From contig JAIXUD010000007.1 of the NCBI GenBank assembly GCA_027483645.1, positions 105,775-169,774 on the forward strand: a DNA stretch of 64,000 nucleotides, given 5' to 3'. The translations under genes were made by a program, and so were the position numbers. The notes below the pieces were generated by a model, which did no database searches, was not told the origin of the DNA, and saw nothing but the letters and a program-made list of their open reading frames with translations. Shown here piece by piece: positions 8,143-16,621 of this stretch. The stretch comes from Sphingobacteriales bacterium. Lineage in GTDB: Bacteria; Bacteroidota; Bacteroidia; Chitinophagales; CAIOSU01. The number at the start of each line of letters is the position of its first letter. Position 1 is the first letter of the stretch.

Positions 8143-8176
8143 TTGTTATTATAAGGTACAATAAATCCTATCTAAT

Positions 8177-8476
8177 ATGTCATCCAATATCACAACCAAG
8201 CACCCATCAGGTCAACAAGGTTTAGTAATGAGCCCTACCGATTATGATGTAGTAAGAGAAACAGTGCTTACCATTATGGAAACGCACCAAACCATTAACA
8301 TGCCCGAGCTTACCCGCTTAGCGTTTAATGAGCTTAACGGTAAAATAAAGGGTGATGCCGTAGCTGCTACTAAAGCAGTGCAAAACGATTTGGAAGCTAA
8401 GGGTTTGCTATCGCGCAAATATCGCGCTGGTCAGCACCAGGTTATTTTCACCAAGCAGCCTGCAGCCGAAGTTTAA
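8177..8476 (+). CDS. Small DUF6958-like winged-helix protein
   Basis: 99-residue soluble protein. The layout is a short N-terminal segment (HPSGQQGLVM), an amphipathic helix (YDVVRETVLTIMETH), a second helix (NMPELTRLAFNELN), a longer helix with the KAVQNDLEAKGLLSRK pattern, and a terminal beta hairpin. This recalls the small DUF6958 family, which looks like a winged helix, so nucleic-acid binding is conceivable but not shown. Recognition is from motif spacing only. A hairpin plus T-run embedded in the convergent yciH-like gene, 40 bp past its stop, may terminate it. Confidence 0.6.
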   Translation: MSSNITTKHPSGQQGLVMSPTDYDVVRETVLTIMETHQTINMPELTRLAFNELNGKIKGDAVAATKAVQNDLEAKGLLSRKYRAGQHQVIFTKQPAAEV

Positions 8477-8491
8477 ACTACTCCTTAAGGC

Positions 8492-8839
8492 TTAACCGCC
8501 TTTCAACTTTACTTTATAGCCAGCATCCTGAAGGATGTTGGCTATTTTTTGTTTATGTTCACCTTGAATTAATATTACCCCTTCTTTCACATTACCACCC
8601 ACGCCGCATTTGTTTTTAAGCAGCTTGCCCAGCTCCAGCAAATCGACTTCAACGCCCACAAAGCCTTCTACCAGTGTTACTGTCTTGCCGCCACGCTGTT
8701 TACGGTCAAGTGATACATAGAGTAGTTGGTCTTTCGGTGCTAATGTTTCCGCATCGTCTTGGTCGTCGTGCGGTAATTGAAAGTCAGGATCGGTGGAAAA
8801 TACCACTCCGCCCTGTCCGAATTTCTTTTTGGCTGCCAT
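8492..8839 (-). CDS. SUI1/eIF1-like translation factor (YciH family)
   Basis: 115-residue protein with a C-terminal SUI1 domain, the bacterial homologue of eukaryotic eIF1. The core is DRKQRGGKTVTLVEGF (about 50-65), LGKLLKNKCGVGGNVKEG (about 75-92) and the closing VILIQGEHKQKIANILQDAG. The GVGG loop and the RGGK motif are family hallmarks. In E. coli the relative influences stringency of start-codon selection on the ribosome; its role in Bacteroidota is less clear. It is monocistronic and converges with the preceding small gene, and its 3' coding end doubles as a terminator-like hairpin on the other strand. Confidence 0.92.
   Translation of the reverse strand: MAAKKKFGQGGVVFSTDPDFQLPHDDQDDAETLAPKDQLLYVSLDRKQRGGKTVTLVEGFVGVEVDLLELGKLLKNKCGVGGNVKEGVILIQGEHKQKIANILQDAGYKVKLKGG
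8517..8550 (+). terminator. Terminator-like hairpin inside yciH-like coding sequence
   Basis: AGCCAGCATCC / GGATGTTGGCT with a TGAA loop is followed by ATTTTTTG on the plus strand. It is placed 40 bp after the stop of the plus-strand gene ending at 8476. The same bases encode the ANILQDAGY residues of the SUI1 protein on the minus strand. Confidence 0.6.
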
Positions 8840-8891
8840 TGGTGTTAATTTTATCGTTATTTAGCAACGAGGTCATTAAAAAAACATTCGT

Positions 8892-9038
8892 AAAGTCCCC
8901 TCTGGGGACGATATGTTGGTAGTAAAATTAGAATTGCCTTTCCACAAAGTCCCTTTAGGGACAATATATCATCCCTACGGGATTTTTGGAACGGGGATAA
9001 CTTTTCTTTCTACCAATATATAACCCCTACGGGGCTTT
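8892..9038. repeat. Nested palindromic repeat (CCCCTACGGGG family)
   Basis: Four small palindromes: GTCCCCTCTGGGGAC, GTCCCTTTAGGGAC, ATCCCTACGGGAT and CCCCTACGGGG. They are arranged so that the outer arms 8892-8922 and 9010-9038 are also inverted copies of each other (AAAGTCCCC..ATATGTTGGTAG versus CTACCAATATATA..GGGGCTTT). It fills the divergent gap between the yciH-like gene and the next lipoprotein gene. Similar CCTACGGGG units are, from memory, common in Bacteroidota intergenic regions. Confidence 0.75.
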
Positions 9039-9085
9039 ACATACTTAAGATGCCTCAAAAGTAAAACAATCTAGAGAAACCGAAC

Positions 9086-9715
9086 ATGAGATATACCATT
9101 GTAATTCTAATCATTGCCTGCTGCTTTGCCGCTTGCCAGCGCGATAGCGGCCAGGGAAAAACGACTACCAAGGCCGATATTGAACAACAATACCTTAACG
9201 ACCCATTGATACTGCCCATTGCCAAAGAATACTACAAAGGCAAAAAACCAGCGGAGAACGTGCAAACGCTAGATATGCTAGACAGCTTATTTATACAAGA
9301 CTCCATGCGGTTGCGCTTTTACTTTGCGGCCACTACCAAACTTATTGGCCAGCAAATGAATTTTAGGGAAATAGTAAGCCTCTACGCATTCAAATTTGTG
9401 CGCGATAGGCCTAAGCAGTTCATCAGCCAGTTTACCAAAGACAATGTGCTGCTAGACCCAAACACGGCATGGGATGTATGGTGCCTAAACGTGGGCTACG
9501 AAAGTATGATGAAGGATACTGCCAACCCTTATGCCGCATTGGGCGTGCTGGAAACGAGCATGAAAGCCAGTTTCCGTACGGTGAGTGCCAATGCTATGGA
9601 AATGGGCGCCACCTTTATTGAAAACACCCGAGCCAAAATAAACAAACTGCAACAGGAACAAGGAATGGTGGCACCGAAGGATACGATGCCCGCTGCCACT
9701 GAACCGAAAAAGTAA
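9086..9715 (+). CDS. Unrecognised lipoprotein
   Basis: 209-residue lipoprotein of no family I recognise. The signal peptide ends in the lipobox-like FAAC with lipid Cys18. The mature part is mostly helical and polar (DIEQQYLNDPLILPIAKEYY, FREIVSLYAFKFVRDRP) and ends in a coiled-coil-like helix (TRAKINKLQQEQ) and a Pro/Thr tail. Its 19-bp spacing from the YbfF-like esterase gene suggests cotranscription. It is probably anchored in the periplasmic or outer-membrane leaflet; function is unknown. Confidence 0.7.
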   Translation: MRYTIVILIIACCFAACQRDSGQGKTTTKADIEQQYLNDPLILPIAKEYYKGKKPAENVQTLDMLDSLFIQDSMRLRFYFAATTKLIGQQMNFREIVSLYAFKFVRDRPKQFISQFTKDNVLLDPNTAWDVWCLNVGYESMMKDTANPYAALGVLETSMKASFRTVSANAMEMGATFIENTRAKINKLQQEQGMVAPKDTMPAATEPKK

Positions 9716-9734
9716 TCCGCAAACCAATAGCAAT

Positions 9735-10499
9735 ATGTCATTGAATTTCAAAGTTTCCGGTAGCGGTAGTCCGTTGATTATATTGCATGGCTTGCTGGGC
9801 TCGCTGGATAATTGGCAGAGCCACGCCCGCAGCTTAAGCGATATGGCGCAAGTGTACATAGTAGACCAACGCAACCATGGCCGAAGCCCGCACTTCCCTG
9901 AGCACAATTACGCCCTGCTGGCGGAAGACTTAAAGCAATTTATGGATGAGCAAGGCCTGGAGAAGGCTTCGATGCTGGGGCACTCTATGGGAGGCAAAAC
10001 GGTGATGGAGTTCGCCAACCGATATCCGCAGATGATTGATAAGCTTATAATTGCCGACATATCGCCACGACAATATAAATGGAATTACGATGAGATTTTC
10101 GATGCATTGAAGCACGTAGAACTGGATAAAGTGGAAAACCGCACCGATGCAGAACGAATGCTGGGCGAAAAGATAAGCGAACCCAACATGTTGCAGTTTC
10201 TGCTAAAAAGCCTCGACCGCAACCCAGACGGCCGCTACGAATGGAAGATGAATGTGGAGGTGCTTGAAAAAGAATTCCCAGAAGTGGTAAAAGGCGTTGA
10301 GCTGAAAGGCGAATACCCCTTTCCTACCCTAGTTATACGCGGCGAGAAATCAAAGTATGTATTGGATGCTGACATAGCGGTGTTCCGAAAACACTTCCCT
10401 ACGCTTGAAATAGTTACCTTAGCAAATGCGGGCCACTGGCTACATGCCGAAGCGCCGAAGGAATTTCTGGAGGCGGTGAGAAACTTTTTGGCGGAGTAG
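9735..10499 (+). CDS. Alpha/beta hydrolase, YbfF-like esterase
   Basis: 254-residue cytosolic alpha/beta-hydrolase. The oxyanion-hole motif is LHGLLGSLDNW (His18-Gly19). The family motif DQRNHGRSPHF occupies 44-54. The nucleophile elbow is GHSMGG (Ser84), and the late catalytic His is in NAGHWLHAEAP near residue 235. The RNHGRS signature is that of the YbfF/ABHD11 esterases, acting on short acyl or acyl-CoA-like esters. There is no signal peptide. It follows the unrecognised lipoprotein by 19 bp and ends 6 bp before the convergent Uma2 gene without a visible terminator. Confidence 0.88.
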   Translation: MSLNFKVSGSGSPLIILHGLLGSLDNWQSHARSLSDMAQVYIVDQRNHGRSPHFPEHNYALLAEDLKQFMDEQGLEKASMLGHSMGGKTVMEFANRYPQMIDKLIIADISPRQYKWNYDEIFDALKHVELDKVENRTDAERMLGEKISEPNMLQFLLKSLDRNPDGRYEWKMNVEVLEKEFPEVVKGVELKGEYPFPTLVIRGEKSKYVLDADIAVFRKHFPTLEIVTLANAGHWLHAEAPKEFLEAVRNFLAE

Positions 10500-10505
10500 A
10501 ACCAA

Positions 10506-11045
10506 TTAAATGCTAGCAAGTAACTCTGTCAAACTTAACTGCACCTCACAGTCGCCATGTATTGTGAAACTAGTAATTTCGCTTTGCTCCAAGTATTGCC
10601 CATTTACAAGCACAAAAACATTGTATAGTTTCGTCTCAGGCTCAACAAGGATGTAGTACTTCACTTCTTCCTCTTCATAGATTTCGAATTTGTGATTTCT
10701 ATCCCTTAAAGCGGTAGCAGGTGACAGTACTTCCACAATTAGTATCGGAGTTTGATAGATAAACTTTGCGGTCTCGTTGCAAACAATCGTCAAATCTGGC
10801 CTTAAAACCGTATGCTCGTTAACATGCCAATCTACATCTGATAGCACTTTGCAATTACCGCATCCACCATCTACATTTTTCACTTTTCCTCTCAATTCTG
10901 CATTTATAGCTCCAAGAATATCTTGGTGAGGAATGCCAGGAGATGGCGTCATTGCATAAGCTAGCCCATCTATCAATTCCCAATCACCCTCCCAAAGGCG
11001 GTAATCTTCAACTGTGTAATGGGGCAAGTACTTCTCCGATCGCAT
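10506..11045 (-). CDS. Uma2-family (DUF820) PD-(D/E)xK protein
   Basis: 179-residue protein of the Uma2/DUF820 family, a PD-(D/E)xK nuclease-like fold. The typical opening is YTVEDYRLWEGDWELIDG. The metal site is predicted in LRPDLTIVC (Asp) and ILIVEVLSPAT (Glu), followed by DRNHKFEIYEEEEVKYYILVE-like helix and strand. Nuclease activity is inferred from fold only. I start at the ATG at 11045; the frame is open to 11144, but a perfect -7 box lies immediately upstream of 11045, inside that extension. The gap to the -7 box is 4 bp, so the message may be leaderless. Confidence 0.87.
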   Translation of the reverse strand: MRSEKYLPHYTVEDYRLWEGDWELIDGLAYAMTPSPGIPHQDILGAINAELRGKVKNVDGGCGNCKVLSDVDWHVNEHTVLRPDLTIVCNETAKFIYQTPILIVEVLSPATALRDRNHKFEIYEEEEVKYYILVEPETKLYNVFVLVNGQYLEQSEITSFTIHGDCEVQLSLTELLASI

Positions 11046-11049
11046 AAAC

Positions 11050-11083
11050 CAAAGATAATGATTAATAACCTTTCCTGAAACAA
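11050..11083 (-). promoter_or_regulatory. Uma2 gene promoter (TTG-N23-TATCTTTG), leaderless geometry
   Basis: On the minus strand TTG, 23 bp, then TATCTTTG (11057-11050), then only four bases (GTTT) before the ATG. Both promoter elements are present, so transcription would start at about the first base of the start codon. Confidence 0.6.
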
Positions 11084-11149
11084 GCAAAGCCGCCCCAATA
11101 AAGGTACGGCTCTGCGTTGTAGGCATTATATACAATCTAATCAATTCTC

Positions 11150-13456
11150 TTATCTCACCAGCAGCTTGTGGTTTTGTACTTCCACATTGTTGGCAATACG
11201 TACCAAGTAGGCACCGGCGGCCAAGCCATCTGGCACATCTAGCAAATGGTTTTGGCTTGCTGTTTCGGCATTATAAACCAATCGGCCACTACCAATCTCA
11301 TAAATTTCAACCGTAAATTTGGCATCGGAGTTGGCAATGTTTATCTGTACTTGTTGTCCAGTGTTGGCAGGGTTCGGGTATACGGTAATTTCGGCAGTAG
11401 GCTCAGCTACACCAATGGTTACGTTTACCATGCCGCTATATTCAAAGCCGCCATCAAAGTCGGTCTGCTTTAAGCGGTAGTAGCTAAGGCCAGATACTGG
11501 GGCAGCATCTACAGTACTGTAAGTATTCTCTTGTTGGCTATTTCCTGCGCCATTTACTAGGGCTACCTCTTCAAAGTTTACCCCGTCGGTGCTGCGCTCA
11601 ATGGTAAAGTAGTCGTTATTAATTTCCAATGCAGTCGTCCAGTTCAGCACCACTTGTTTTTCAGCGTTAGGCTGTGCAGTAAAGCTCACCAACTCAATTG
11701 GTAGTGGGTTGCCATTAGTACTAGCTCGGCCTATTCCGAACTCAGAGAAACTGGCTAAGCCCATGCGCAAAGCATATCCGTCAGCAATTAATCTGCCTGC
11801 GCCATTATCGCCATTCATAGTACCTGGAGCACTCCAATCTGCACCACTGGTTGAGCCATCGTTACGTTTTAGTATACCAAATTGGTTATCGGTAAAGATG
11901 CCCATATTGGTAAGGTTTAAGCGTACATCGTAACTACCGCCAGGTTGTGCATTGGGGGTTAGGTGCCATACTCCGGCAGGGGCAACAGAAAGGTAAGTCA
12001 TGTAGCTATCACTTGCAGTCATGTCACCATCATTATGGTTGGTAAGCGCGCCGTAGCGAGAGTCTATATAGCTTACGCCTGTCATGTTATTATTTATTAT
12101 TTCAGCCAAGTGATAGTTGTTGCTGGCAACGCCGTTCCCTACAGGGAAAGCATAAGTGCTTGTGTTGGTAGTTATATAGCGACGCAAGCGGCCATTTACA
12201 AATGAATTGCTGCTGTACCCGCTAATGGCACTCGCGGAGGTATTCTCAATACTTAGGCGGTTAATGCCTGTGTTTACAACCCCATCAGTAAACGTAATAC
12301 CATTGGTTACGGTCATGTTATCGTTTAGCGTAATGCCGCTAATATTGGAATTATTGAAGGTAGCATTATAAAAAGTACTGGCATTAGAGGTTATTGATTG
12401 TGCCGAAGTACCATTAAATGTTACCGAACCAGCACGGGCCGTAAAAGTGGCACTGTTAATGAAGTTACCGCCAACGGTTAGGCTATAGTTGTTAGTATTG
12501 CTTACATCCAGCGTACCCGCCGAAATGTTTAAGTTACCCCTCACCGTAGTATTGGCTCCCAAGGTTTTAGTGCCCGAACCGCCAATGGTAAGGTTGCCAT
12601 ACGTTTGGCTGTTGTTTAGCGCACCTATCGTTTGGGTACTGCCACCATAATTAATGGTGCTTGTACTAGCCACTACCATATTAAATACGGTAGGTAGTGC
12701 GGTAGTTCCTGTCATTTGATAGGTTCCACCACTACCTACTGTAAATGTGTTGCCCGAGCGGCCAACCATTGCAAAACCGCCGTTATTAAGGGTTCCGTTA
12801 GTAATGTTGATGCTTCCATAAACGTTGGTAGCCGAAACAGCGCCGCCCATAGTAATTACACCACTGGTGTTAACTACTATATGATGATACACCATTTGCG
12901 ATACGGGTAGTGTTCTACTAGTAGAGCCTAAAAGATTCAAGGTGTAGACATTGGTAGTAGGAGCAGTGAAGATCCGGCCAAAATCCAGCTTAAAGATTTG
13001 CCCATACAAAGTAATGCTGCTGTTATTACCCATGTTTACGCGCGCTTCATTGCCGCCGGTTTCACCATTCAGGTGCAAGTCGCCGCCAATAATCAGGTTG
13101 CCTGCACATACAATTTCCGATGCTGCATCAAAGTTGCCAATAATGGTAACATCACCAGTTACGGTTAGTGTATAACCGCTACCGATGCTAAAGCCTGTAT
13201 TAGAGTAGTTTACGGTTGCATCTATCACCAAGCTATTTACGGTAACGTTGGATGATAGCGATATGCCATTGTTTACAATCTGCACATCATCGGCACTGGT
13301 TGGGGGGGTTCCGCTATCCCAGTTGCTGCCTGTTTCCCACGGGCCGCTGTTGACGCTAGTAATGGTAGCCGCATTTGTGTTTACGGAGTATAGTGCACCT
13401 ATGCACACTAATAAAAAGATGACAGCCATCCTACTCCTCGTGTTCATTCTCCTCAT
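11150..13456 (-). CDS. T9SS cargo protein with beta-helical repeats
   Basis: 768-residue secreted protein. The signal peptide covers residues 1-29. A GPWETGSNWDSGTPP / DDVQI motif opens a long low-complexity region rich in Thr, Asn, Ser and Gly with TVTGDVTIIG-like strands, typical of a parallel beta-helix or filamentous surface protein (about 60-560). A domain with PIELVSFTAQPNAEKQVVLNW follows near 590, and then the C-terminal type A sorting domain (TVYPNPANTG to NHKLLVR, about 690-768). The protein should be exported by T9SS and anchored on the surface. An AGGAGG eight bases before the first ATG supports that start. Confidence 0.88.
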   Translation of the reverse strand: MRRMNTRSRMAVIFLLVCIGALYSVNTNAATITSVNSGPWETGSNWDSGTPPTSADDVQIVNNGISLSSNVTVNSLVIDATVNYSNTGFSIGSGYTLTVTGDVTIIGNFDAASEIVCAGNLIIGGDLHLNGETGGNEARVNMGNNSSITLYGQIFKLDFGRIFTAPTTNVYTLNLLGSTSRTLPVSQMVYHHIVVNTSGVITMGGAVSATNVYGSINITNGTLNNGGFAMVGRSGNTFTVGSGGTYQMTGTTALPTVFNMVVASTSTINYGGSTQTIGALNNSQTYGNLTIGGSGTKTLGANTTVRGNLNISAGTLDVSNTNNYSLTVGGNFINSATFTARAGSVTFNGTSAQSITSNASTFYNATFNNSNISGITLNDNMTVTNGITFTDGVVNTGINRLSIENTSASAISGYSSNSFVNGRLRRYITTNTSTYAFPVGNGVASNNYHLAEIINNNMTGVSYIDSRYGALTNHNDGDMTASDSYMTYLSVAPAGVWHLTPNAQPGGSYDVRLNLTNMGIFTDNQFGILKRNDGSTSGADWSAPGTMNGDNGAGRLIADGYALRMGLASFSEFGIGRASTNGNPLPIELVSFTAQPNAEKQVVLNWTTALEINNDYFTIERSTDGVNFEEVALVNGAGNSQQENTYSTVDAAPVSGLSYYRLKQTDFDGGFEYSGMVNVTIGVAEPTAEITVYPNPANTGQQVQINIANSDAKFTVEIYEIGSGRLVYNAETASQNHLLDVPDGLAAGAYLVRIANNVEVQNHKLLVR

Positions 13457-13475
13457 GGTAATATCCTCCTTTGGT
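13457..13475 (-). promoter_or_regulatory. Strong Shine-Dalgarno for the T9SS cargo gene
   Basis: AAAGGAGG followed by ATATTACC and the ATG at 13456 on the minus strand. It decides between the ATG at 13456 and a second in-frame ATG at 13447. Confidence 0.65.
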
Positions 13476-13766
13476 CAGGTTTGAGGGCTAATGGTCGTTA
13501 GCCTACACATCTTTACGAGGGGGGATACAAAAGGTTACAACCATACAGGTCACCTAGCATGAGAGTGAGACTGTACCTACAAAATTTTTTGGGTAGAATT
13601 TTCGTTACTTTTAAATTAGCGTGCAAAGAGTACGCACAAATGGTTTTTGTTCCAAATATTTTTTATGGTCGTAAAAATAAATTACCTTATTCTTTGAAAA
13701 CCTGCCACTTAGAAAATTCGACACTAGGTTTAAACTTTTGTTTAACCTTGTAGTCAAACCCACAGC
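13476..13766. other. Divergent intergenic region, no gene seen
   Basis: 291 bp between the T9SS cargo gene and the anti-sigma-like gene. A short open frame at 13559-13753 has no family resemblance. No sigma-factor remnant could be read in any frame. The DNA is AT-rich and presumably carries the two divergent promoters. Confidence 0.5.
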
Positions 13767-14276
13767 ATGAACCCAGATAAGCCCAACAACAACCCAAGCA
13801 GCAGTGAGGAAGTACGCCAAGAACTGGCGCAGCTATCGCCACTGCTTGCCAAGCTGGCTAAACCTGATGTGCCTATGCCTGCTGATAGCTATTTTGCTTC
13901 ACTGGCTGATGCCGCTATGCCCAGAACCGCACCACAAGCGGCCAAGCCTACACGCATCTTCAGATTGATGCCTGTAGCGGCTAGTATGGCAGTGGCTGCA
14001 TCTATTACCCTAGCCATTATTTTTTGGCCTACCACCACGGCTGATGCCCCTACTCCTTTCTCCCTCAGCAGCCTTACCGATGCTGAACTGATGCAACTGG
14101 CCTTACAAGATGACGACTTAATGGAAGACCGTATGCTGGATGATGGCGCGCTATTGGCAAAACTAGATGCCAACGATGCCTTTCAATATTTTGGCGCACC
14201 CAAAGCAGCAGATGAAGCATATAATAAGCTACTTTTGGAATTGATTGATGACGAAACCCTTTCGGAGGACTGGTAA
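13767..14276 (+). CDS. Putative anti-sigma-like membrane protein
   Basis: 169-residue protein with one predicted membrane segment (about residues 70-90, VAASMAVAASITLAIIFW). The N-terminal cytosolic part is short (EEVRQELAQLSPLLAKLA) and the outer part is acidic, with SLTDAELMQLALQDDDLMEDR. In Bacteroidota such proteins typically sit between an ECF sigma factor and a Spy/CpxP-like gene and are thought to act as membrane tethers. Here the Spy-like gene follows with a one-base TAATG overlap, but no sigma factor precedes it. The function is inferred from context, not from a recognised domain. Confidence 0.55.
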   Translation: MNPDKPNNNPSSSEEVRQELAQLSPLLAKLAKPDVPMPADSYFASLADAAMPRTAPQAAKPTRIFRLMPVAASMAVAASITLAIIFWPTTTADAPTPFSLSSLTDAELMQLALQDDDLMEDRMLDDGALLAKLDANDAFQYFGAPKAADEAYNKLLLELIDDETLSEDW

Positions 14277-14716
14277 TGAAAAAGACCATACAATACGCAG
14301 CCATACTATTACTATTGTTGGTAAACCTGGCTACTTATGCCCAAGGCGATGAGATGCCACACGAAAAAATAAAGACCCTTAAGGTAGCCTACCTTACCAG
14401 CAAGCTTAGTTTCACAAGTGAAGAGGCGCAAGTGTTTTGGCCGATATACAATGAGTACCAGGATAAGAAACTGGCCATAAACAAAAAGCGCAAAAGCATC
14501 GGTAAAGCTGTAGATGGCGATTTGAACCAGTTTACCGATGCGGAGCTGAACAAGATGCTGGATGACTACATTGTCCTAAAGCAACAGGAAACCAGCTTGG
14601 ATGCCGAGTACTTGCAAAAATTCCGCAAGGTATTGCCGGTGAAGAAGGTAGCCATGCTCCAAAAAGCCGAGCGAGACTTTAAAATGGAAGTACTGGAGGA
14701 GTATAAAAAAAGGTGA
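14276..14716 (+). CDS. Spy/CpxP-like periplasmic protein
   Basis: 146-residue exported, helix-rich protein. The signal peptide is MKKTIQYAAILLLLLVNLATYA with cleavage before Gln23. The mature domain has KVAYLTSKLSFTSEEAQVFW, then NEYQDKKLAINKKR and a C-terminal helix with LQKFRKVLPVKKVAMLQKAE. This is the pattern of the LTxxQ/Spy-like envelope stress proteins common in Bacteroidota, which bind unfolded proteins or metals. It is translationally coupled (TAATG) to the anti-sigma-like membrane protein. It ends 39 bp before the convergent histidine kinase gene. Confidence 0.7.
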   Translation: MKKTIQYAAILLLLLVNLATYAQGDEMPHEKIKTLKVAYLTSKLSFTSEEAQVFWPIYNEYQDKKLAINKKRKSIGKAVDGDLNQFTDAELNKMLDDYIVLKQQETSLDAEYLQKFRKVLPVKKVAMLQKAERDFKMEVLEEYKKR

Positions 14717-14755
14717 GAAGAGCTGTTGCCGGGCAGTAAAAATTAAGAGGCCAAT

Positions 14756-16621
14756 TCAATACTTCTTAATAGTAAAGTAGAAAGTGGTGCCGTACCCCAA
14801 TCGAGAATCTACCCATATTTTGCCGCCGTGGCGCTCTACTATGTTTTTGGTAATGGCTAGGCCCATACCCGAACCGGGGTAGTCATCGCGCTTATTGAGG
14901 CGCTTAAAAATCTCAAAAATCTTATCCTTGTACTGCGGGTCGAAACCGATACCGTTGTCTTGCACGGAGAACAGCCAATCGAACTCCCTGCTCTCATAGC
15001 CTATCGTTATCTCGAGTGGTTTATCTATCTGCCTAAACTTAATGGCATTACCTATCAAGTTTTGGAAAACCTGTACAAAATTGCTCTGCACGCCGCGTAT
15101 CTCTGGCATGCCGCTATTATGTATTTGTGCTTCGCTGCCGGTTATTTCCTTATCCAGCTTTTTAATAGTAGCCGCCAGCACCTCGTTTAGGTCAATCGTT
15201 TCAAAATCCTTTACATCAGTGCGTATGTGCGAGTATTCGAAGAGATCGTTAATAATGGTGTGCATGCGGTCAACCCCTTCCACCACATAGCCCATAAACT
15301 CTTTCGCCTCGTCGTCATACACATTGCGATAGCGGCGCTGCAGTAGCTGTATGTAGCTGGTTATCATCCGCAGGGGCTCAATCAAGTCGTGCGTGGTAAC
15401 ATAGGCAAACTGCTCCAAGTCACTGTTATATCGGTCCAGTAACTCTTCGGCCTGCTGCTTAATATAGGCATTGCTTTTCAGTAGCTCTTCTTGGTTTAGG
15501 CGCAGTTGCTCCGTCATGCTATTAAACGAGTCGGTAAGCTCCCCAATTTCGTCGTTAGAGTTTTTCCTTATGACTAGGCTCAAATTGCCCTCCGAAACGG
15601 TTCGGGTACCCTCGGTAAGCTTTACAATAGGGGTAATCAACCAGCGGGTAACGTTTACCGAAGTTACCACCGTAAGGATAAGGATGGCACCCAAAATCGC
15701 CACCGCCACTAAGCCCATGGAACGATTGGTATCCAGTATAAATGACTCTACCAAAGCTTGGTTATCATTAACTGTAGCCAGCGCTTGCTCCACTGGTATC
15801 TCTATGACCGTAATCCAGCCATACTTGTTGGTGAAGTAAGAAACTAGGCTGGTGGCAGTTTGTATAGTACCGTTTTTGGTCTTGATAATCTCGCGAATGT
15901 ACTCGTACTTACTGTAATCTGAATTTTGGTAAAGCTCCCTTTTGGATGGATGCGAAATCAATTGCCCTTTAGGCGAAATGATGTAAAGCATTCCGCTCTC
16001 GCCCACTTGCTTACTGGCGGCAATATCCCAAATAAAGCTCAAGTTAAGGTTGAGCACAATGCCACCAGCAAAGTTGCCACCAAACTGAATAACGGGCTGC
16101 CCAAGCGTAACATAAGGCAATTGCGAACGGCTCGAAATACTTACTTCCGATAGGTACGATTCTTTGGTTTGTATCGTTTTTAGCAGCTCCTCATCTATTA
16201 ACTCGCTGTATTCCTCACTCATTACCGAAAGTGAGTTCACCTTATCATACACCACCTCGCCCCACTTATTTACCACGGCAAGCTCTAAGATAGCCGGCTC
16301 ATTGCTGATGATATTCTCCACATAGGTATTGATGGAGAGCAGGTCTAGGTCAATAAACTCCGGTGCTAGGGCCATCGCACTTATCTTGTTGCCAATTCGG
16401 TCAATTTCGCCCTCCACATGCAAGCCCTCGGTTTTGGCAATAGCTTCGTCTTTATAAGATATCTCTCGGGTAAGCACCTGCGACACTTGGGTATTAAGGT
16501 CGCTCTCCAGTTGATTCATGTTTACCCTAATGAACGAAATAAGCAACATACCCCCGAAAAACGCGGGGATAATGGAGATGGCCAACAGCGAAACAAGGTA
16601 CTTTACGAAAAGCTTGTTCAT
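14756..16621 (-). CDS. Cache-HAMP sensor histidine kinase
   Basis: 621-residue membrane histidine kinase. The domains are TM1 (about 8-32), an extracytoplasmic double Cache-like sensor (about 35-290, with GGNFAGGIVLNLNLSFIWD and ESGMLYIISPKGQLISHP), TM2 (about 298-320) and HAMP (about 320-375, DEIGELTDSFNSMTEQL). A HisKA dimerisation helix follows with the H box FAYVTTHDLIEPLRM (His near 413). The HATPase comes last, with N box FQNLIGNAIKF, G1 DNGIGFD, F box and G2 GSGMGLA. The H box with HDL-EPLR is of the phytochrome/bacteriophytochrome subclass. No response regulator is adjacent, so its partner is elsewhere. It is monocistronic. Confidence 0.92.
   Translation of the reverse strand: MNKLFVKYLVSLLAISIIPAFFGGMLLISFIRVNMNQLESDLNTQVSQVLTREISYKDEAIAKTEGLHVEGEIDRIGNKISAMALAPEFIDLDLLSINTYVENIISNEPAILELAVVNKWGEVVYDKVNSLSVMSEEYSELIDEELLKTIQTKESYLSEVSISSRSQLPYVTLGQPVIQFGGNFAGGIVLNLNLSFIWDIAASKQVGESGMLYIISPKGQLISHPSKRELYQNSDYSKYEYIREIIKTKNGTIQTATSLVSYFTNKYGWITVIEIPVEQALATVNDNQALVESFILDTNRSMGLVAVAILGAILILTVVTSVNVTRWLITPIVKLTEGTRTVSEGNLSLVIRKNSNDEIGELTDSFNSMTEQLRLNQEELLKSNAYIKQQAEELLDRYNSDLEQFAYVTTHDLIEPLRMITSYIQLLQRRYRNVYDDEAKEFMGYVVEGVDRMHTIINDLFEYSHIRTDVKDFETIDLNEVLAATIKKLDKEITGSEAQIHNSGMPEIRGVQSNFVQVFQNLIGNAIKFRQIDKPLEITIGYESREFDWLFSVQDNGIGFDPQYKDKIFEIFKRLNKRDDYPGSGMGLAITKNIVERHGGKIWVDSRLGYGTTFYFTIKKY

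Noticed and set aside
13559..13753. 64-codon frame between the T9SS gene and the anti-sigma-like gene
   Set aside because: Checked as a possible sigma-factor remnant; there is no region 2 or 4 motif, and composition looks non-coding.
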